DNA of 33,770 nt from Naasia sp. (lineage in GTDB: Bacteria > Actinomycetota > Actinomycetes > Actinomycetales > Microbacteriaceae), in NCBI RefSeq assembly GCF_025465545.1, contig NZ_JAODMK010000049.1:1-33770 (forward strand), given 5' to 3'. Position 1 is the stretch's first letter. Each line of letters starts with the position of its first letter. The notes beneath the pieces were generated by a model. That model saw only the letters and a program-made list of their open reading frames with translations, was not told the origin of the DNA and did not search any database. This document shows positions 7,697 through 16,720 of the stretch, one piece after another. The position numbers were made by a program, and so were the translations under genes.

Positions 7697-8653
7697 TCAG
7701 ACGAGGGGCGCGTGCGACTCGATCGCGACGACGCGAGGCTTCTGCGCCGACCGTGCAATGTGCACCACGGTGAATTCGGCGGTGGTCAGGATCGCCGCCC
7801 GGGTGAGGCGGCCGTCGCGCTCGCCGCCGGCCTCCGCAACTATCGCGTCCAGCAGGTCGGGCAGCACCGGCGAGTGAGTGCAGAAGACAGCCGTGCGTCC
7901 CTTGGCGATGCGTTTGTGCACGAGCCGGTCCAGCGCGGGGCGGGGGTCCTCCCCGGTCGCGCCCTCCCAGGCGGCCTGCGAGAGCGCGGCGGCGGTCTTG
8001 ATCTCGAGTCCGAGCGTCTTGGTCAGCGGCTTCACCGTATCCAGGCACCGGCGCGCGGGACTGCTGTGCACCGATTCCGGAGTGAATGCGGCGAGTGCGC
8101 CGACGATGGCGCCCGCCTGCGTGGCGCCGCGGGACGTCAGGCGCCGGGCCGTATCGCCCTCGTCGGAGTCGATCTCCGCCTTCGCGTGCCTCAGCACGAT
8201 CGCCGCGAAGGTGCGGTGGTGGTTGCGGTCGACGAGCGCCTGGAAGCGGTCGAGCAGCTCGGTGTCGCGCTCGTAGGTGAGGAGCGTGCGCGCCTTCTCC
8301 ACCGAGAGCCAGTGGATCTCGTCCACCTCGTCGCTCGGCCGAAACCTCCCCCGGCGGAGCTGGTCACGGTCGACCTCGGCAGCCCAGTAGCGCACCAGCT
8401 TGTCGCGCCCGTTGGGGAGCAGATATTCGGTGGTGCCGAGGGGAGCGCCGAGCGTGACGGCGAAGCCCGTCTCCTCGCGGATCTCCCGCACCGCCGCCTC
8501 GGCAATGGTCTCGCCGTCGTCGATCTTCCCCTTCGGGAAGCTGACGTCCTCGCGGAGACCCCGGTGGATGACCAGGACCTGGACGCCCTTCTTGCCCTCG
8601 CGCCAGCAGACCGCTCCGGCCGCCAGGACGGCTCCCGCATCGGCAGCCGTCAC
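7697..8653 (-). CDS. mutT1: MutT1-like Nudix hydrolase with C-terminal histidine phosphatase domain
   Basis: A 318-residue two-domain protein. The N-terminal Nudix domain has the box [20 protein letters not shown] plus TGF (from G42). The C-terminal SixA/phosphoglycerate-mutase-like phosphatase domain begins VLRHAKAE (R155, H156) and has the second active-site histidine in [12 protein letters not shown]. In mycobacterial MutT1 this fusion hydrolyses 8-oxo-GTP/dGTP and dinucleoside polyphosphates, sanitising the nucleotide pool. The GTG start at 8653 overlaps the ppk stop (GTGA), so the two are translationally coupled. The ppk-mutT1 pairing is also known in Mycobacterium. The exact substrate range here is inferred. 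Confidence 0.92.
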   Translation of the reverse strand: MTAADAGAVLAAGAVCWREGKKGVQVLVIHRGLREDVSFPKGKIDDGETIAEAAVREIREETGFAVTLGAPLGTTEYLLPNGRDKLVRYWAAEVDRDQLRRGRFRPSDEVDEIHWLSVEKARTLLTYERDTELLDRFQALVDRNHHRTFAAIVLRHAKAEIDSDEGDTARRLTSRGATQAGAIVGALAAFTPESVHSSPARRCLDTVKPLTKTLGLEIKTAAALSQAAWEGATGEDPRPALDRLVHKRIAKGRTAVFCTHSPVLPDLLDAIVAEAGGERDGRLTRAAILTTAEFTVVHIARSAQKPRVVAIESHAPLV

Positions 8654-10818
8654 CGGCTCCGCCTGCGCGCCGTCACCTGGCGCATCACCACGTTCTGCAG
8701 GTCCTGCAGGGCCGCACCGTTCTTGGCCCGGGCGTGCCGTGTCCACACTCCGTCGCCGTCGAGGCTCCAGGCGGAGGTGCGCTCGTCCATTGCGAGGTCG
8801 AACAGCTTGGCGATCTCGCGCCGGTGCCGGGCGTCGGTGAGTCGCACGAGCACTTCGATCCGGCGGTCCAGGTTGCGATGCATCATGTCGGCGCTGCCGA
8901 TCCACACCTCGGGATCGCCGTCATTGGCGAACGCGAAGATCCGGGAGTGCTCCAGGTACCGCCCGAGGATCGACCGCACCGTGATGGTGTCGCTGAGCCC
9001 GGGCACGCCGGGGCGGATGGCGCAGATGCCGCGCACCCAGATGTCGACCGGCACGCCGGCCCGGCTCGCGCGGTAGAGGGAGTCGATGACGGCCTCGTCC
9101 ACCATGGAGTTGACCTTGATCTGGATCCGGGCTGGCTTGCCCTCCCGGGCGTTGACCGTCTCGGCCTCGATGCGCTTGATCAGGCCCTTGCGCAGGTAGC
9201 GCGGCGCGACCAGGAGCCTGCTGAACTTCTTCTCGATCGCATAGCCGGACAGCTCGTTGAAGAGCCGGGTGACCTCCTTGCCCACCTGCGGGTCCGCGGT
9301 GAGCAGGCCGAGATCCTCGTAGATGCGGCTGGTCTTCGGGTTGTAGTTGCCGGTGCCGATGTGCGTGTAGTGCACCAGGTCGCCGTTCTTCTCCTGCCGC
9401 ACCACCAGCGCGAGCTTCGCGTGCGTCTTGAGTCCGACGAGGCCGTAGACGACGTGCACGCCGGCCTTCTCCAGCTTGCGGGCCCAGGAGATGTTGTTCT
9501 GCTCGTCGAAGCGGGCCTTGATCTCGACGATCGCGAGCACCTGCTTGCCCGACTCCGCCGCATCGATCAGCGCCTCCACGATCGGGCTGTCACCCGAGGT
9601 GCGGTAGAGGGTCTGCTTGATCGCGAGCACCTGAGGATCCGCGGCCGCCTGCTCCACGAACGACTGCACGCTGGTGGCGAACGACTCGTACGGGTGATGC
9701 AGCAGCACGTCGGCCTTCGACACCGACGCGAACACGTCCGGCGCCTGGTTCGGCTCGGTCGGCAGCAGCTGCACGGCCGTGGTCGGCAGGTGCGGCGGGA
9801 ACTTCAGCGCGGGCCGGTCCAGCTTGGTCAGTTCGAAGAGGCCGCCGAGGTCCAGCGGCGCAGGCAGGCGGTAGACCTCCTGCTCGGTGATGTCGAGCTC
9901 GCGGATCAGCAGCTCGAGGGTCACCGGGTCCATGTCGTCGGTGATCTCGAGCCGGATCGGGGGACCGAACCGGCGGCGCAGCAGCTCCTTCTCGAGGGCT
10001 TGGATGAGGTTCTCGGACTCGTCCTCGTCGATCTCGACGTCCTCGTTGCGGGTGAGCCGGAACTCGTGGTGCTCGAGGATCTCCATCCCGGGGAACAGGG
10101 CGCCGAGGTGGTTGGAGATGAGGTCCTCGAGCGGGATGAAGCGGGCGCGGCCGGAGCCGTCGTCGGGCAGCGCCACGAATCGCGGCAGCATGGAGGGCAC
10201 CTTGACCCGGGCGAACTCCACCTTCTCGGTCTTCGGGTTGCGCACCCGCACCGAGAGGTTCAGCGAGAGGCCGGAGATGTAGGGGAACGGGTGGCCGGGG
10301 TCGACGGCGAGGGGCATCAGCACCGGGAAGATGCGCTGCGAGAAGAGCTCGTGCACCCGGTCGCGGTCCTCGTCGCCCAGGTCGGTCCACGTCTCCACGT
10401 GGATGTCCGCATGGTCGAGTGCCGGCTTGACCTGCTCGCGGAACACGGCCGCGTGCCGGGCCTGCAGCTCGTGGGCCATCCTGCTGATGTCGGCGAGCAC
10501 GTCGAGAGGGGCCCGCCCGACGTTCGTCGGCACGGCGATGCCGGTGGCGATCCGCCGCTTGAGGCCGGCGACCCGCACCATGAAGAACTCGTCGAGGTTG
10601 CTCGCGAAGATGGCGAGGAAGTTCGTCCGCTCGAGCAGCGGCAGTGCGGGGTCCTCCGCCAGCTCGAGCACGCGCTGGTTGAACGAGAGCCAGCTCAGCT
10701 CGCGATCGAGGTAGCGGTCGACGGGAAGCGACTCGTCCTCGAGAAGTGGGGCGGAATCGAAGTCGTCGAGCACCTCGGCGCCGGGCGACGGATCACGCAC
10801 GAAGGTGTCGCTGTCCAT
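8650..10818 (-). CDS. ppk: Polyphosphate kinase 1
   Basis: This 722-residue enzyme reversibly transfers the terminal phosphate of ATP to a growing polyphosphate chain. The N-terminal domain carries [19 protein letters not shown] and [18 protein letters not shown]. The C-terminal phospholipase-D-like halves contain [20 protein letters not shown], and the histidine of [15 protein letters not shown], which corresponds to the autophosphorylated region of the family. [19 protein letters not shown] follows. The start at 10818 was chosen because the family-typical sequence begins shortly after; the upstream GAGG is very close (2 nt), so ribosome binding is not ideal. It lies 55 nt after glnR and is coupled to mutT1. 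Polyphosphate storage fits the Pst/Pho context. Confidence 0.97.
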   Translation of the reverse strand: MDSDTFVRDPSPGAEVLDDFDSAPLLEDESLPVDRYLDRELSWLSFNQRVLELAEDPALPLLERTNFLAIFASNLDEFFMVRVAGLKRRIATGIAVPTNVGRAPLDVLADISRMAHELQARHAAVFREQVKPALDHADIHVETWTDLGDEDRDRVHELFSQRIFPVLMPLAVDPGHPFPYISGLSLNLSVRVRNPKTEKVEFARVKVPSMLPRFVALPDDGSGRARFIPLEDLISNHLGALFPGMEILEHHEFRLTRNEDVEIDEDESENLIQALEKELLRRRFGPPIRLEITDDMDPVTLELLIRELDITEQEVYRLPAPLDLGGLFELTKLDRPALKFPPHLPTTAVQLLPTEPNQAPDVFASVSKADVLLHHPYESFATSVQSFVEQAAADPQVLAIKQTLYRTSGDSPIVEALIDAAESGKQVLAIVEIKARFDEQNNISWARKLEKAGVHVVYGLVGLKTHAKLALVVRQEKNGDLVHYTHIGTGNYNPKTSRIYEDLGLLTADPQVGKEVTRLFNELSGYAIEKKFSRLLVAPRYLRKGLIKRIEAETVNAREGKPARIQIKVNSMVDEAVIDSLYRASRAGVPVDIWVRGICAIRPGVPGLSDTITVRSILGRYLEHSRIFAFANDGDPEVWIGSADMMHRNLDRRIEVLVRLTDARHRREIAKLFDLAMDERTSAWSLDGDGVWTRHARAKNGAALQDLQNVVMRQVTARRRSR

Positions 10819-10873
10819 CGCCTCATTGTGGCACCGGCGAGCGGACCCCGCGGGAACTCGCTGCCGAACCGGG

Positions 10874-11563
10874 TCAGCGCGCAGCGGAGAGGTGCGGCTC
10901 GGTGTCCTCTTCGTAGACGTTGAAGCGGTAGCCGACGTTGCGCACCGTGCCGATGAGTGACTCGAGGTCGCCGAGCTTGGCGCGCAGCCGTCGCACGTGC
11001 ACATCGACGGTGCGGGTGCCGCCGAAGTAGTCGTAGCCCCACACCTCGCTGAGCAGCTGCTCGCGGGTGAACACCCGTGAGGGATGGGTGGCGAAGAAGC
11101 GGAGCAGCTCGAACTCCTTGAAGGTGAGGTCCAGCGGGCGGCCCTGCACCTTCGCCGAGTAGCTCGCCTCGTCGATGACCACCCCGGAGGTCTGGATCTT
11201 CGAGGCGGACTGGTCCTGAGCCATCCGGCCGATGACGAGGCGGATGCGAGCATCCACCTCCGCCGGGCCGGCCGTCTCCAGGACCACGTCGTTGGCTCCC
11301 CAGTCCGCGGACACGGCGGTGAGGCCGCCTTCGGTGAGGATCAGGACGAGCGGCACGGTGATCCCGGTCGTGTGCAGGATCTTGCAGAGGGACTTGGCGC
11401 TGGCCAAGTCGTACCTCGCGTCGACGAGGATCACGTCGCACGGGGGAGCGCTGATGAGCTGTGCCGGCTCCGCCAGGATCTGCCGCGTCTTGTGGCTGAG
11501 CAGGCCCAGCGCGGGCAGCACTTCCGTGTCGGGGGCAGGCGTGAGGATCAACAGCTGCGCCAC
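10874..11563 (-). CDS. glnR: GlnR-like OmpR-family orphan response regulator
   Basis: A 229-residue regulator with an N-terminal receiver-like domain (1-115) and a C-terminal winged helix (about 125-225), including [32 protein letters not shown] and [10 protein letters not shown]. The receiver keeps the aspartate D48 (VILVDAR). It lacks the N-terminal acidic pair (LTPAPDTEV instead) and the conserved lysine (NDVVLETAG where most have DDYVTKP). This matches GlnR, the actinobacterial nitrogen regulator that acts without a cognate kinase. No kinase gene is adjacent. The GTG start has GGAGGG 3-4 nt upstream. A similar gene near pst or ppk genes is known in other actinobacteria. The alternative is another atypical OmpR-type regulator. 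Confidence 0.88.
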   Translation of the reverse strand: MAQLLILTPAPDTEVLPALGLLSHKTRQILAEPAQLISAPPCDVILVDARYDLASAKSLCKILHTTGITVPLVLILTEGGLTAVSADWGANDVVLETAGPAEVDARIRLVIGRMAQDQSASKIQTSGVVIDEASYSAKVQGRPLDLTFKEFELLRFFATHPSRVFTREQLLSEVWGYDYFGGTRTVDVHVRRLRAKLGDLESLIGTVRNVGYRFNVYEEDTEPHLSAAR

Positions 11564-11587
11564 GGACCCTCCAAGTTGCTCGGCCTC

Positions 11588-11593
11588 ATAGTA
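11588..11593 (-). promoter_or_regulatory. Probable -10 of glnR
   Basis: TACTAT on the minus strand, 24 nt before the glnR GTG, would give a leader of about 18 nt that includes the GGAGGG ribosome-binding site. No good -35 is visible. The 82-nt region between glnR and the divergent gene at 11646 is otherwise very C-rich. Confidence 0.5.
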
Positions 11594-11645
11594 AACCAGG
11601 CCCCGCCCCCGCCGTCGTCCCCGGCTTCTGAGGCAGAATGGCGGG

Positions 11646-11903
11646 GTGAGGGGACACTGGCCGGGCGTGGTCGCGGTCTGGGCAGCGGCCGCAATCGGCG
11701 CGGTCGTGGTGCTGGTGACCGCAGACCCCTCGCTGCGCCTGCGACTCTGGCCGCTCGTCCTCGCCGGAGCGATGCTCGTGAGCTTCGCTATCCAGCTGGC
11801 CACGGGCGAGAAGGTGGGCTTCGTCCAGCGCCTCACGGCGTCCGCACTGGGCGCGTTCGGCATCTGCGCGGTCGCCTGGCTCCTGGGCGTGCTGCTGCCC
11901 TGA
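11646..11903 (+). CDS. Small membrane protein (85 aa)
   Basis: An 85-residue hydrophobic protein with three predicted transmembrane segments: about 6-24, 34-52 and 63-82. Short loops carry RLRLW and [10 protein letters not shown]. No family is recognised. The start is GTG at 11646; an ATG 8 nt upstream is in another frame and stops at once. The GTG lacks a convincing Shine-Dalgarno site, but CAGAAT ends 6 nt before it, resembling the leaderless promoters seen elsewhere in the window. It is divergent from glnR and followed after 34 nt by another membrane mini-gene. Confidence 0.65.
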   Translation: MRGHWPGVVAVWAAAAIGAVVVLVTADPSLRLRLWPLVLAGAMLVSFAIQLATGEKVGFVQRLTASALGAFGICAVAWLLGVLLP

Positions 11904-11925
11904 GCCCCGCCAGGGGCGCCGAGGG

Positions 11926-11931
11926 TAGACT
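11926..11931 (+). promoter_or_regulatory. Leaderless-type -10 element
   Basis: TAGACT followed by CTCGGC (6 nt) and the ATG of the 36-codon gene at 11938. No ribosome-binding site is present. This is the same TANNNT-N6-start pattern as at 369. Confidence 0.55.
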
Positions 11932-11937
11932 CTCGGC

Positions 11938-12048
11938 ATGCTCCTGGCGCTCGAAATGTTCTACCTCGGACTCCTCGTGCTCGCCTCGCTCGCCATCGGC
12001 TGGGTCTCGGTGGTCGTCCTCTACAACCTGTTCCGGGGCCAGCGCTAG
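11938..12048 (+). CDS. 36-residue membrane mini-protein
   Basis: The reading frame encodes 36 residues, beginning [13 protein letters not shown] and ending [12 protein letters not shown]. It is one transmembrane helix (about 8-30) with a short basic tail (RGQR), so the C-terminus is probably cytoplasmic. Support for it being a real gene is the leaderless-type promoter exactly 6 nt before its ATG, the clean hydrophobic helix with a basic end, and its place in the gap between two genes on the same strand. It is too short for most gene finders and may be unannotated in relatives. Function unknown. Confidence 0.6.
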   Translation: MLLALEMFYLGLLVLASLAIGWVSVVVLYNLFRGQR

Positions 12049-12100
12049 TTCCCGCCGTCGAATCCGCGTCCCGCAAGGAGGCGTCGGAGGAGTGTCGCCT

Positions 12101-12718
12101 ATGATCAACCTGCCGATCGGACTGCCCGCAGAGCTGGTCCCGCTGTCCTGGCTGCTCGGGGTGTGGGAGGGACGAGGAGTAGTGGAGTACACGATCGGGG
12201 AGGAGCAGGTCCGCCAGGAGTTCGGCCAGCGGGTCAGCTTCAGCCATGACGGCATGCCCTACCTCAACTACTCATCGCACACCTGGCTGCTCGAGAGCGG
12301 TGACGAGACCGGCTCGCTCGGCAGTGAGCCGCTCGTCGCGGAGGCCGGCTACTGGCGCCTGGCGCGCGGTCAGGCCGCCGGCGATCCGGGCCCCGGCATG
12401 CTGCCTGCCGTCGGCCCCCGGCCCTTTCCCACGGCCGAATCGGTGGAGGCCCTCCGCAACGAGTCCGAGGGCTTCGACATCCAGGTGTCCCTGGTGCATC
12501 CCACCGGGGTCAACGAGCTCTACCTCGGTCAGGTCCGCTCCGCGCGCATCGACCTGGCGACCGATGCGGTGATGCGCACCGCCGGGGCCAAGGAGTACGC
12601 GGCCGCGACGCGCCTTTACGGACTGGTCGAGGGGGACCTGCTCTGGGCCTGGGACATCGCCGCCCTGGGGCAGGAGCTGCGCAATCACGCATCGGGACGG
12701 TTGAGCCGTGTCGACTGA
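12101..12718 (+). CDS. Nitrobindin/FABP-like beta-barrel protein
   Basis: This 205-residue soluble protein starts with the family motif GVWEGRG (about residues 20-26), the GxWxGxG signature of nitrobindin-type and fatty-acid-binding-like barrels. The C-terminal part ([24 protein letters not shown]) holds a histidine (H197) near the position of the heme-ligand histidine in nitrobindins. The central insertion (about 85-115) is Gly/Pro rich. Heme or small hydrophobic ligand binding is inferred, not shown. GGAGGAG precedes the ATG by 8 nt; a GTG 9 nt upstream is in frame but too close to it. The gene overlaps the next by 11 nt. Linkage of an FABP-like gene with a ygfZ-like gene is known in mycobacteria. 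Confidence 0.82.
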   Translation: MINLPIGLPAELVPLSWLLGVWEGRGVVEYTIGEEQVRQEFGQRVSFSHDGMPYLNYSSHTWLLESGDETGSLGSEPLVAEAGYWRLARGQAAGDPGPGMLPAVGPRPFPTAESVEALRNESEGFDIQVSLVHPTGVNELYLGQVRSARIDLATDAVMRTAGAKEYAAATRLYGLVEGDLLWAWDIAALGQELRNHASGRLSRVD

Positions 12719-13820
12719 TTCGCCGTTCCTCGAGCTCCCCGGCGCGGTCGAGGGCACCGGACTCGACGCGGGCGTCCCCGGCCACTACGGCAGCCCGCTG
12801 GCGGAACAGCGCGCGCTCGCGTCGGGCACCGCTATCGCTGAGCTGGCCCGCGGCGTCCTCACTGTCACCGGGCCGGACCGGCTGAGCTGGCTCGACTCGC
12901 TCACCAGCCAGCGCCTGACCACCCTTGCGCCCGGCGACTCCGCCGAGACTCTGCTGCTCGACCCGCACGGGCGCCTCGAGCACGACCTGCGTGTGGTCGA
13001 CGACGGCCACACCGCCTGGATCGTGGTCGAACGCGCCGAGGCCGCTCCGCTCGCGGTGTTCCTCGACCGCATGCGCTTCATGCTCCGGGTCGAGGTGGCG
13101 GACGTCACCGCAGCGACGGCGGTCCTCGGCCGCTTCGGTTCCGATCCGGTGCCCGGCGCTCCCGCCCGCGCCCGCTGGGAGGATCCCTGGTCCGCGCGGG
13201 TGGTTCCCGGCGGCGCTGGCTATGCGCCGGAGCTCGGCCACCCGGCCGCCGACTGGTCGTGGAGCGAGACGGTGGTCGACCGCGACGCGCTGCCGGCCGT
13301 CTCCGCCCTGGCCGCGGCCGGGGAGATCGCTGTCGCGGGAGCGCTCGCCGTGGAGGCGCTGCGCATCGCGGCCTGGCGCCCGCGGCTCGGCGCAGACACG
13401 GATGAGCGGAGCATCCCGCACGAGCTCGACTGGCTGCGCAGCGCGGTGCACCTCGGCAAGGGCTGCTACCGCGGGCAGGAGACCGTGGCGAAGGTGCACA
13501 ACCTGGGCCGGCCCCCGCGCCGCCTGGTGCTGCTCAACCTGGACGGGTCCGAGGGTGTGCCCGTGGCCGCAGGCGCGCGAGTCGAGGATGCGGCGGGCAC
13601 CGTGGTCGGCACCGTGACGTCGGCGGCGCTGCATCACGAGCTCGGCCCGATCGCCCTCGCGCTCGTGAAGCGCAATCTCAACGCCACCGCCCAGCTGGTC
13701 GTGCGCACAGGCGGAGTCGCCCTGGCCGCGGCGCAGGAGATCATCGTGCCCGCCGACGCGGGGCCGGCGCTCGCCGACCTGCCGAAGCTTCCCCGCCTCG
13801 GCTCGGCCGCTCGTCGCTGA
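12708..13820 (+). CDS. ygfZ: YgfZ/GcvT-like folate-binding protein
   Basis: A 370-residue protein of the tetrahydrofolate-binding YgfZ family, which supports Fe-S cluster assembly or repair. The diagnostic motif KGCYRGQE lies at about residues 251-258, with the conserved cysteine. An N-terminal GcvT-like fold (LARGVLTVTGPDRLSWLDSL) and the C-terminal barrel (LVLLNLDG onward) are present. The GTG start lies 11 nt inside the end of the preceding gene. The next gene begins 4 nt after the stop, so three genes form a tight operon. The assignment to the family is secure; the target Fe-S enzymes are not identifiable here. Confidence 0.93.
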   Translation: MSTDSPFLELPGAVEGTGLDAGVPGHYGSPLAEQRALASGTAIAELARGVLTVTGPDRLSWLDSLTSQRLTTLAPGDSAETLLLDPHGRLEHDLRVVDDGHTAWIVVERAEAAPLAVFLDRMRFMLRVEVADVTAATAVLGRFGSDPVPGAPARARWEDPWSARVVPGGAGYAPELGHPAADWSWSETVVDRDALPAVSALAAAGEIAVAGALAVEALRIAAWRPRLGADTDERSIPHELDWLRSAVHLGKGCYRGQETVAKVHNLGRPPRRLVLLNLDGSEGVPVAAGARVEDAAGTVVGTVTSAALHHELGPIALALVKRNLNATAQLVVRTGGVALAAAQEIIVPADAGPALADLPKLPRLGSAARR

Positions 13821-13824
13821 GGTC

Positions 13825-14913
13825 GTGCGCCAGGACTGGACAGCGTTCGGGGCGCGGGCGCGCGTCGCTTTCGACCGGGCGGGCGCCTCGCTTCCGGCGA
13901 TCCTGCAGATCGCCGGCGCCGCCACCGTCGGCTACGTGCTCGCCAAGTACGTCCTCGGTCACCCGACCCCGATCTTCGCCTCGACGGTGGCCATCACCGC
14001 GCTCGGCTTCGCACGCGACGCCCGCCCCAGCAGGGTCGCGGAGACCGCGCTGGGCATCACTCTGGGGATCCTCCTCTCGGATCTGCTGCTCCTCGGAATC
14101 GGCCGCGGCTGGTGGCAGCTGTTCCTGGTCCTCGCGGCCACACTCGTCGCCGCCCGCGTGCTGTCCTCCAGCCCCGGCTTCGCGGCTGCGGCGGGCGTGC
14201 AGGCCACGCTGGTCACGCTGTTCCCGGTCGCGGGCGGAGGAGAGTTCAGCCGGGTGCTGGACGGCCTGGTCGGCGGGGTCGTCGCGCTGCTCTTCACGGC
14301 GCTGGTGCCTCGCGACCCGATGCGCGAGGCGGTTCGGGAGGCGCACCGCGTGTTCGCCGCGTGCACGGACGCGACCGCCGACCTCGCCGCCGCGCTCCGG
14401 AGCGCCGACGAGCCTCTCGCGTCGCGGAGCCTCGAGGCCCTCCGCCGAACCCAGCCCCTCGTCGACGCCTGGTCCGGCTCCCTCGACTCGGCGGTGGCGA
14501 TCGCCCGCGTCTCGCCGTTCCTCCGCCGCCACCGGGCCACGCTGCAGGGACAGCGACGGCTGCTGCGCGGAATGGACCTCGCCTGCCGCAACCTGCGGAT
14601 CATCGCCCGGCGCATCGACTTCCTCGTCCGGGACGCCCGCCCGCGGCCGGAGCTCGCCGCGCTGCTCGGCGAGGTGTCGAGCGCGATCGCCGTGCTCGCC
14701 GCGGCGGTGGACGACCCCTCGAGCGGCGAGGGCGCCCGCGACCGCCTCGTGGTGCTGGCGCGGCGCCTCGCCCCCGAGGTGGCGCTGCCCGAGGCGGGCA
14801 TCACCGAGAGCATGGTCCTCCTGCTGCTGCGGCCGCTCGTCGTCGATCTGCTCGCCGCGGCGGGATTCGATGAGGCCGATGCGCGGGCGCTGCTGCCCGC
14901 CCTCCCCGACTGA
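13825..14913 (+). CDS. FUSC-like membrane protein
   Basis: A 362-residue protein with an N-terminal membrane domain of about six helices (roughly residues 22-155) and a long cytoplasmic helical C-terminal half. The pattern GYVLAKYVLGHPTPIFASTVAITALG followed by helical hairpins resembles the FUSC/aromatic-acid-exporter family (YccS/AaeB type), of which this is a half-length version that would dimerise. Efflux of aromatic or other small acids is a family-based guess. Start GTG at 13825, 4 nt after the ygfZ stop; the stop lies 8 nt from that of the convergent methyltransferase. Confidence 0.75.
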   Translation: MRQDWTAFGARARVAFDRAGASLPAILQIAGAATVGYVLAKYVLGHPTPIFASTVAITALGFARDARPSRVAETALGITLGILLSDLLLLGIGRGWWQLFLVLAATLVAARVLSSSPGFAAAAGVQATLVTLFPVAGGGEFSRVLDGLVGGVVALLFTALVPRDPMREAVREAHRVFAACTDATADLAAALRSADEPLASRSLEALRRTQPLVDAWSGSLDSAVAIARVSPFLRRHRATLQGQRRLLRGMDLACRNLRIIARRIDFLVRDARPRPELAALLGEVSSAIAVLAAAVDDPSSGEGARDRLVVLARRLAPEVALPEAGITESMVLLLLRPLVVDLLAAAGFDEADARALLPALPD

Positions 14914-14921
14914 TCCTCGGG

Positions 14922-15707
14922 CTACCAGGCGAAGCCGAGCGGAGCCACCGCCTCCCATGGCACCGTGAGCTCGCCGAGCTTCAGCCGGTTCCTCGGCGTG
15001 AGCACGGGCCAGCCGGCCTCGGTGAGCCGGCGGACCGTCTCGGCCCAGCGCTGGACCGGCCCGAACTCGCCGTAGGCGGCCGTGTGGGCCCAGAACCGGT
15101 CGAGGTCGCTGAGGAGATCGTGCACCCGCTCGCCCGCCACATTGCGGTGGATGAGGACCTTGGGCAGTCGTTCGGCGACCACCGCGGGATGTTCGAGGCC
15201 CGCCAAGCGCAGCGAGAGCGTCAGGCTCCGCGGACCGTCGCCCGTCACAGCGACCCAGCTCGCGACACGGCCGATCTCGTTGCTCGTGCCGTCGACCAGC
15301 ATCCCGCCGGGGGAGAGGCGGCCGGCCATCCGCCGCCACGCGTCGCCGACCTCCTCTTCGCCGTACTGCCGCAGCACGTTCATCGCGCGGATCACGTCGG
15401 CGGTGCCGCCGCCCGGAACCGGCACCTCGAAGCCGCCGCGCACGAACTCGAGCCCAGGCCGCGCGTGGGGCTGCGCTGCGGCGACGCGCTCCGGAGCGAT
15501 CTCGACGCCGATGACCCGGGTCGCGGGCCGCACCCTGCGGAGCCGGTCGAACAGCTCCGCCGCGGTCCATGGGGCAGCGCCATAGCCGAGGTCGACGACG
15601 AGAGGCGCGGGGCGGCGCAGGAAGCCGGGCTCTGCCGCGATCCATCGGTCGACGCGGCGCAGCCGGTTGGTGCCGGTGGTCCCGCGTGTGATCCGCCCTT
15701 CCGGCAT
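14922..15707 (-). CDS. Class I SAM-dependent methyltransferase
   Basis: A 261-residue protein with the AdoMet-binding motif [16 protein letters not shown] (about residues 37-52) and the acidic end of strand 2 in [28 protein letters not shown] corresponds to motif IV. The N-terminal [19 protein letters not shown] is a conserved-looking cap of an actinobacterial methyltransferase group whose substrate I do not know. Two starts are possible: ATG at 15728, which overlaps the divergent gpm start, and ATG at 15707. I prefer 15707 because TACCTT lies exactly 7 nt before it, giving a leaderless arrangement, and because the upstream start would cross the gpm start codon. Confidence 0.85.
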   Translation of the reverse strand: MPEGRITRGTTGTNRLRRVDRWIAAEPGFLRRPAPLVVDLGYGAAPWTAAELFDRLRRVRPATRVIGVEIAPERVAAAQPHARPGLEFVRGGFEVPVPGGGTADVIRAMNVLRQYGEEEVGDAWRRMAGRLSPGGMLVDGTSNEIGRVASWVAVTGDGPRSLTLSLRLAGLEHPAVVAERLPKVLIHRNVAGERVHDLLSDLDRFWAHTAAYGEFGPVQRWAETVRRLTEAGWPVLTPRNRLKLGELTVPWEAVAPLGFAW

Positions 15708-15713
15708 GGCTAT

Positions 15714-15720
15714 TAAGGTA
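15714..15720. promoter_or_regulatory. Back-to-back -10 hexamers of a divergent gene pair
   Basis: On the plus strand TAAGGT (15714-15719) is followed by 7 nt and the gpm ATG at 15727. On the minus strand TACCTT (15720-15715) is followed by 7 nt and the methyltransferase ATG at 15707. The two hexamers share five base pairs. Each -35 would lie inside the other coding region. GGTAGGGG could also act as a Shine-Dalgarno site for gpm, so that gene is not necessarily leaderless. Confidence 0.55.
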
Positions 15721-15726
15721 GGGGAC

Positions 15727-16530
15727 ATGCCAGCGCCCTACACGCTCGTCCTCCTCCGCCATGGTCACAGCGAGTGGAACGAGAAGGGGCTCTTCACCGG
15801 CTGGGTCGATGTGGGCCTCACCCAGCAGGGGATCGACGAGGGCATCCGGGCGGGGCGGCTGCTGCACGAGTCGGGCATCAAGCCGGACATCCTGTACACC
15901 TCGCTGCTCACCCGCGCCATGCAGACCGCGAACTACGCGCTCGTCGAGGCGAACCGCCTCTGGATCGAGACGAAGCGCACCTGGCGCCTCAACGAGCGCC
16001 ACTACGGCGAGCTGCAGGGCAAGGACAAGGCGGCCACCCTCGCCGAGTACGGCCCCGAGCAGTTCCAGATCTGGCGCCGCTCCTTCGACGTGCCGCCGCC
16101 GCCGATCGGCGACGACAACGAGTACTCGCAGAAGGACGACCCGCGCTACGCCGAGCTCGGACCGGACCTGCCGAAGACGGAGGCCCTCGCGGACGTGATC
16201 ACGCGGATGCTGCCCTACTGGGAGATCGAGATCAAGCCGCAGCTGCGCGCGGGCCGCACGGTGCTCGTGGTCGCGCACGGCAACTCGCTGCGCGCCCTGG
16301 TGAAGCACCTGGACGGCATCAGCGACGAGGACATCGCCGAGCTGAACCTCCCGACGGGCATCCCGCTGGTCTATCGCCTGGACGAGAACTACCGCCCGAT
16401 CACCCCGAACGGCGAATACCTCGACCCGGCCGCCGCGGCAGCAGGAGTCGCCGCAGTAGCGGCCCAGGGCACAAAGACAGAGGCGGAGACCACGGAACAG
16501 TCCACCTCCCCGGCCCCCCACACCGCCTGA
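15727..16530 (+). CDS. gpmA: 2,3-bisphosphoglycerate-dependent phosphoglycerate mutase
   Basis: Interconverts 3- and 2-phosphoglycerate in glycolysis and gluconeogenesis. Catalytic [18 protein letters not shown] carries H12 of the RHG motif, and the second histidine lies in [16 protein letters not shown]. Other family signatures are [30 protein letters not shown] and SFDVPPPP. The length of 267 residues exceeds the usual 245-250 because of a C-terminal Ala/Thr/Ser-rich tail after EYLDP that is probably disordered. In mycobacteria gpm1 lies beside senX3-regX3, and here only phoU is interposed. The start has GGTAGGGG nearby and a possible leaderless -10. Confidence 0.97.
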   Translation: MPAPYTLVLLRHGHSEWNEKGLFTGWVDVGLTQQGIDEGIRAGRLLHESGIKPDILYTSLLTRAMQTANYALVEANRLWIETKRTWRLNERHYGELQGKDKAATLAEYGPEQFQIWRRSFDVPPPPIGDDNEYSQKDDPRYAELGPDLPKTEALADVITRMLPYWEIEIKPQLRAGRTVLVVAHGNSLRALVKHLDGISDEDIAELNLPTGIPLVYRLDENYRPITPNGEYLDPAAAAAGVAAVAAQGTKTEAETTEQSTSPAPHTA

Positions 16531-16542
16531 ACCAGAGCGCGC

Positions 16543-16556
16543 GGCGCCGCGGCGCC
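16543..16556. repeat. 14-bp perfect palindrome after gpmA
   Basis: GGCGCCGCGGCGCC reads the same on both strands and begins 13 nt after the gpmA stop. It is followed by a pyrimidine stretch (CCTTCTC). It may be a GC-only terminator hairpin for gpmA. The 190-nt gap between the convergent gpmA and phoU genes (16531-16720) shows nothing else I recognise. Confidence 0.4.
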
Positions 16557-16720
16557 CCTTCTCAGTACTTGACCGCTGGGGCAACGGCCGACCAGTCCCG
16601 AGCGATCCCAAAGGGGAGCGCTGGAGGTGGCATTCTCGGCCGAGGGCGAGTTTTGGGAGCCACGCTCGGCGCCCAACTGTCTGAGCACCGGTCGACGACG
16701 CCGCCCCCAGCGCGGCGACA

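Noticed and set aside
8734-10923. A 729-codon open frame on the plus strand opposite ppk
   Set aside because: It is antisense to a complete, motif-rich polyphosphate kinase and shows the repetitive His/Leu/Glu/Arg composition of a GC-rich shadow frame.
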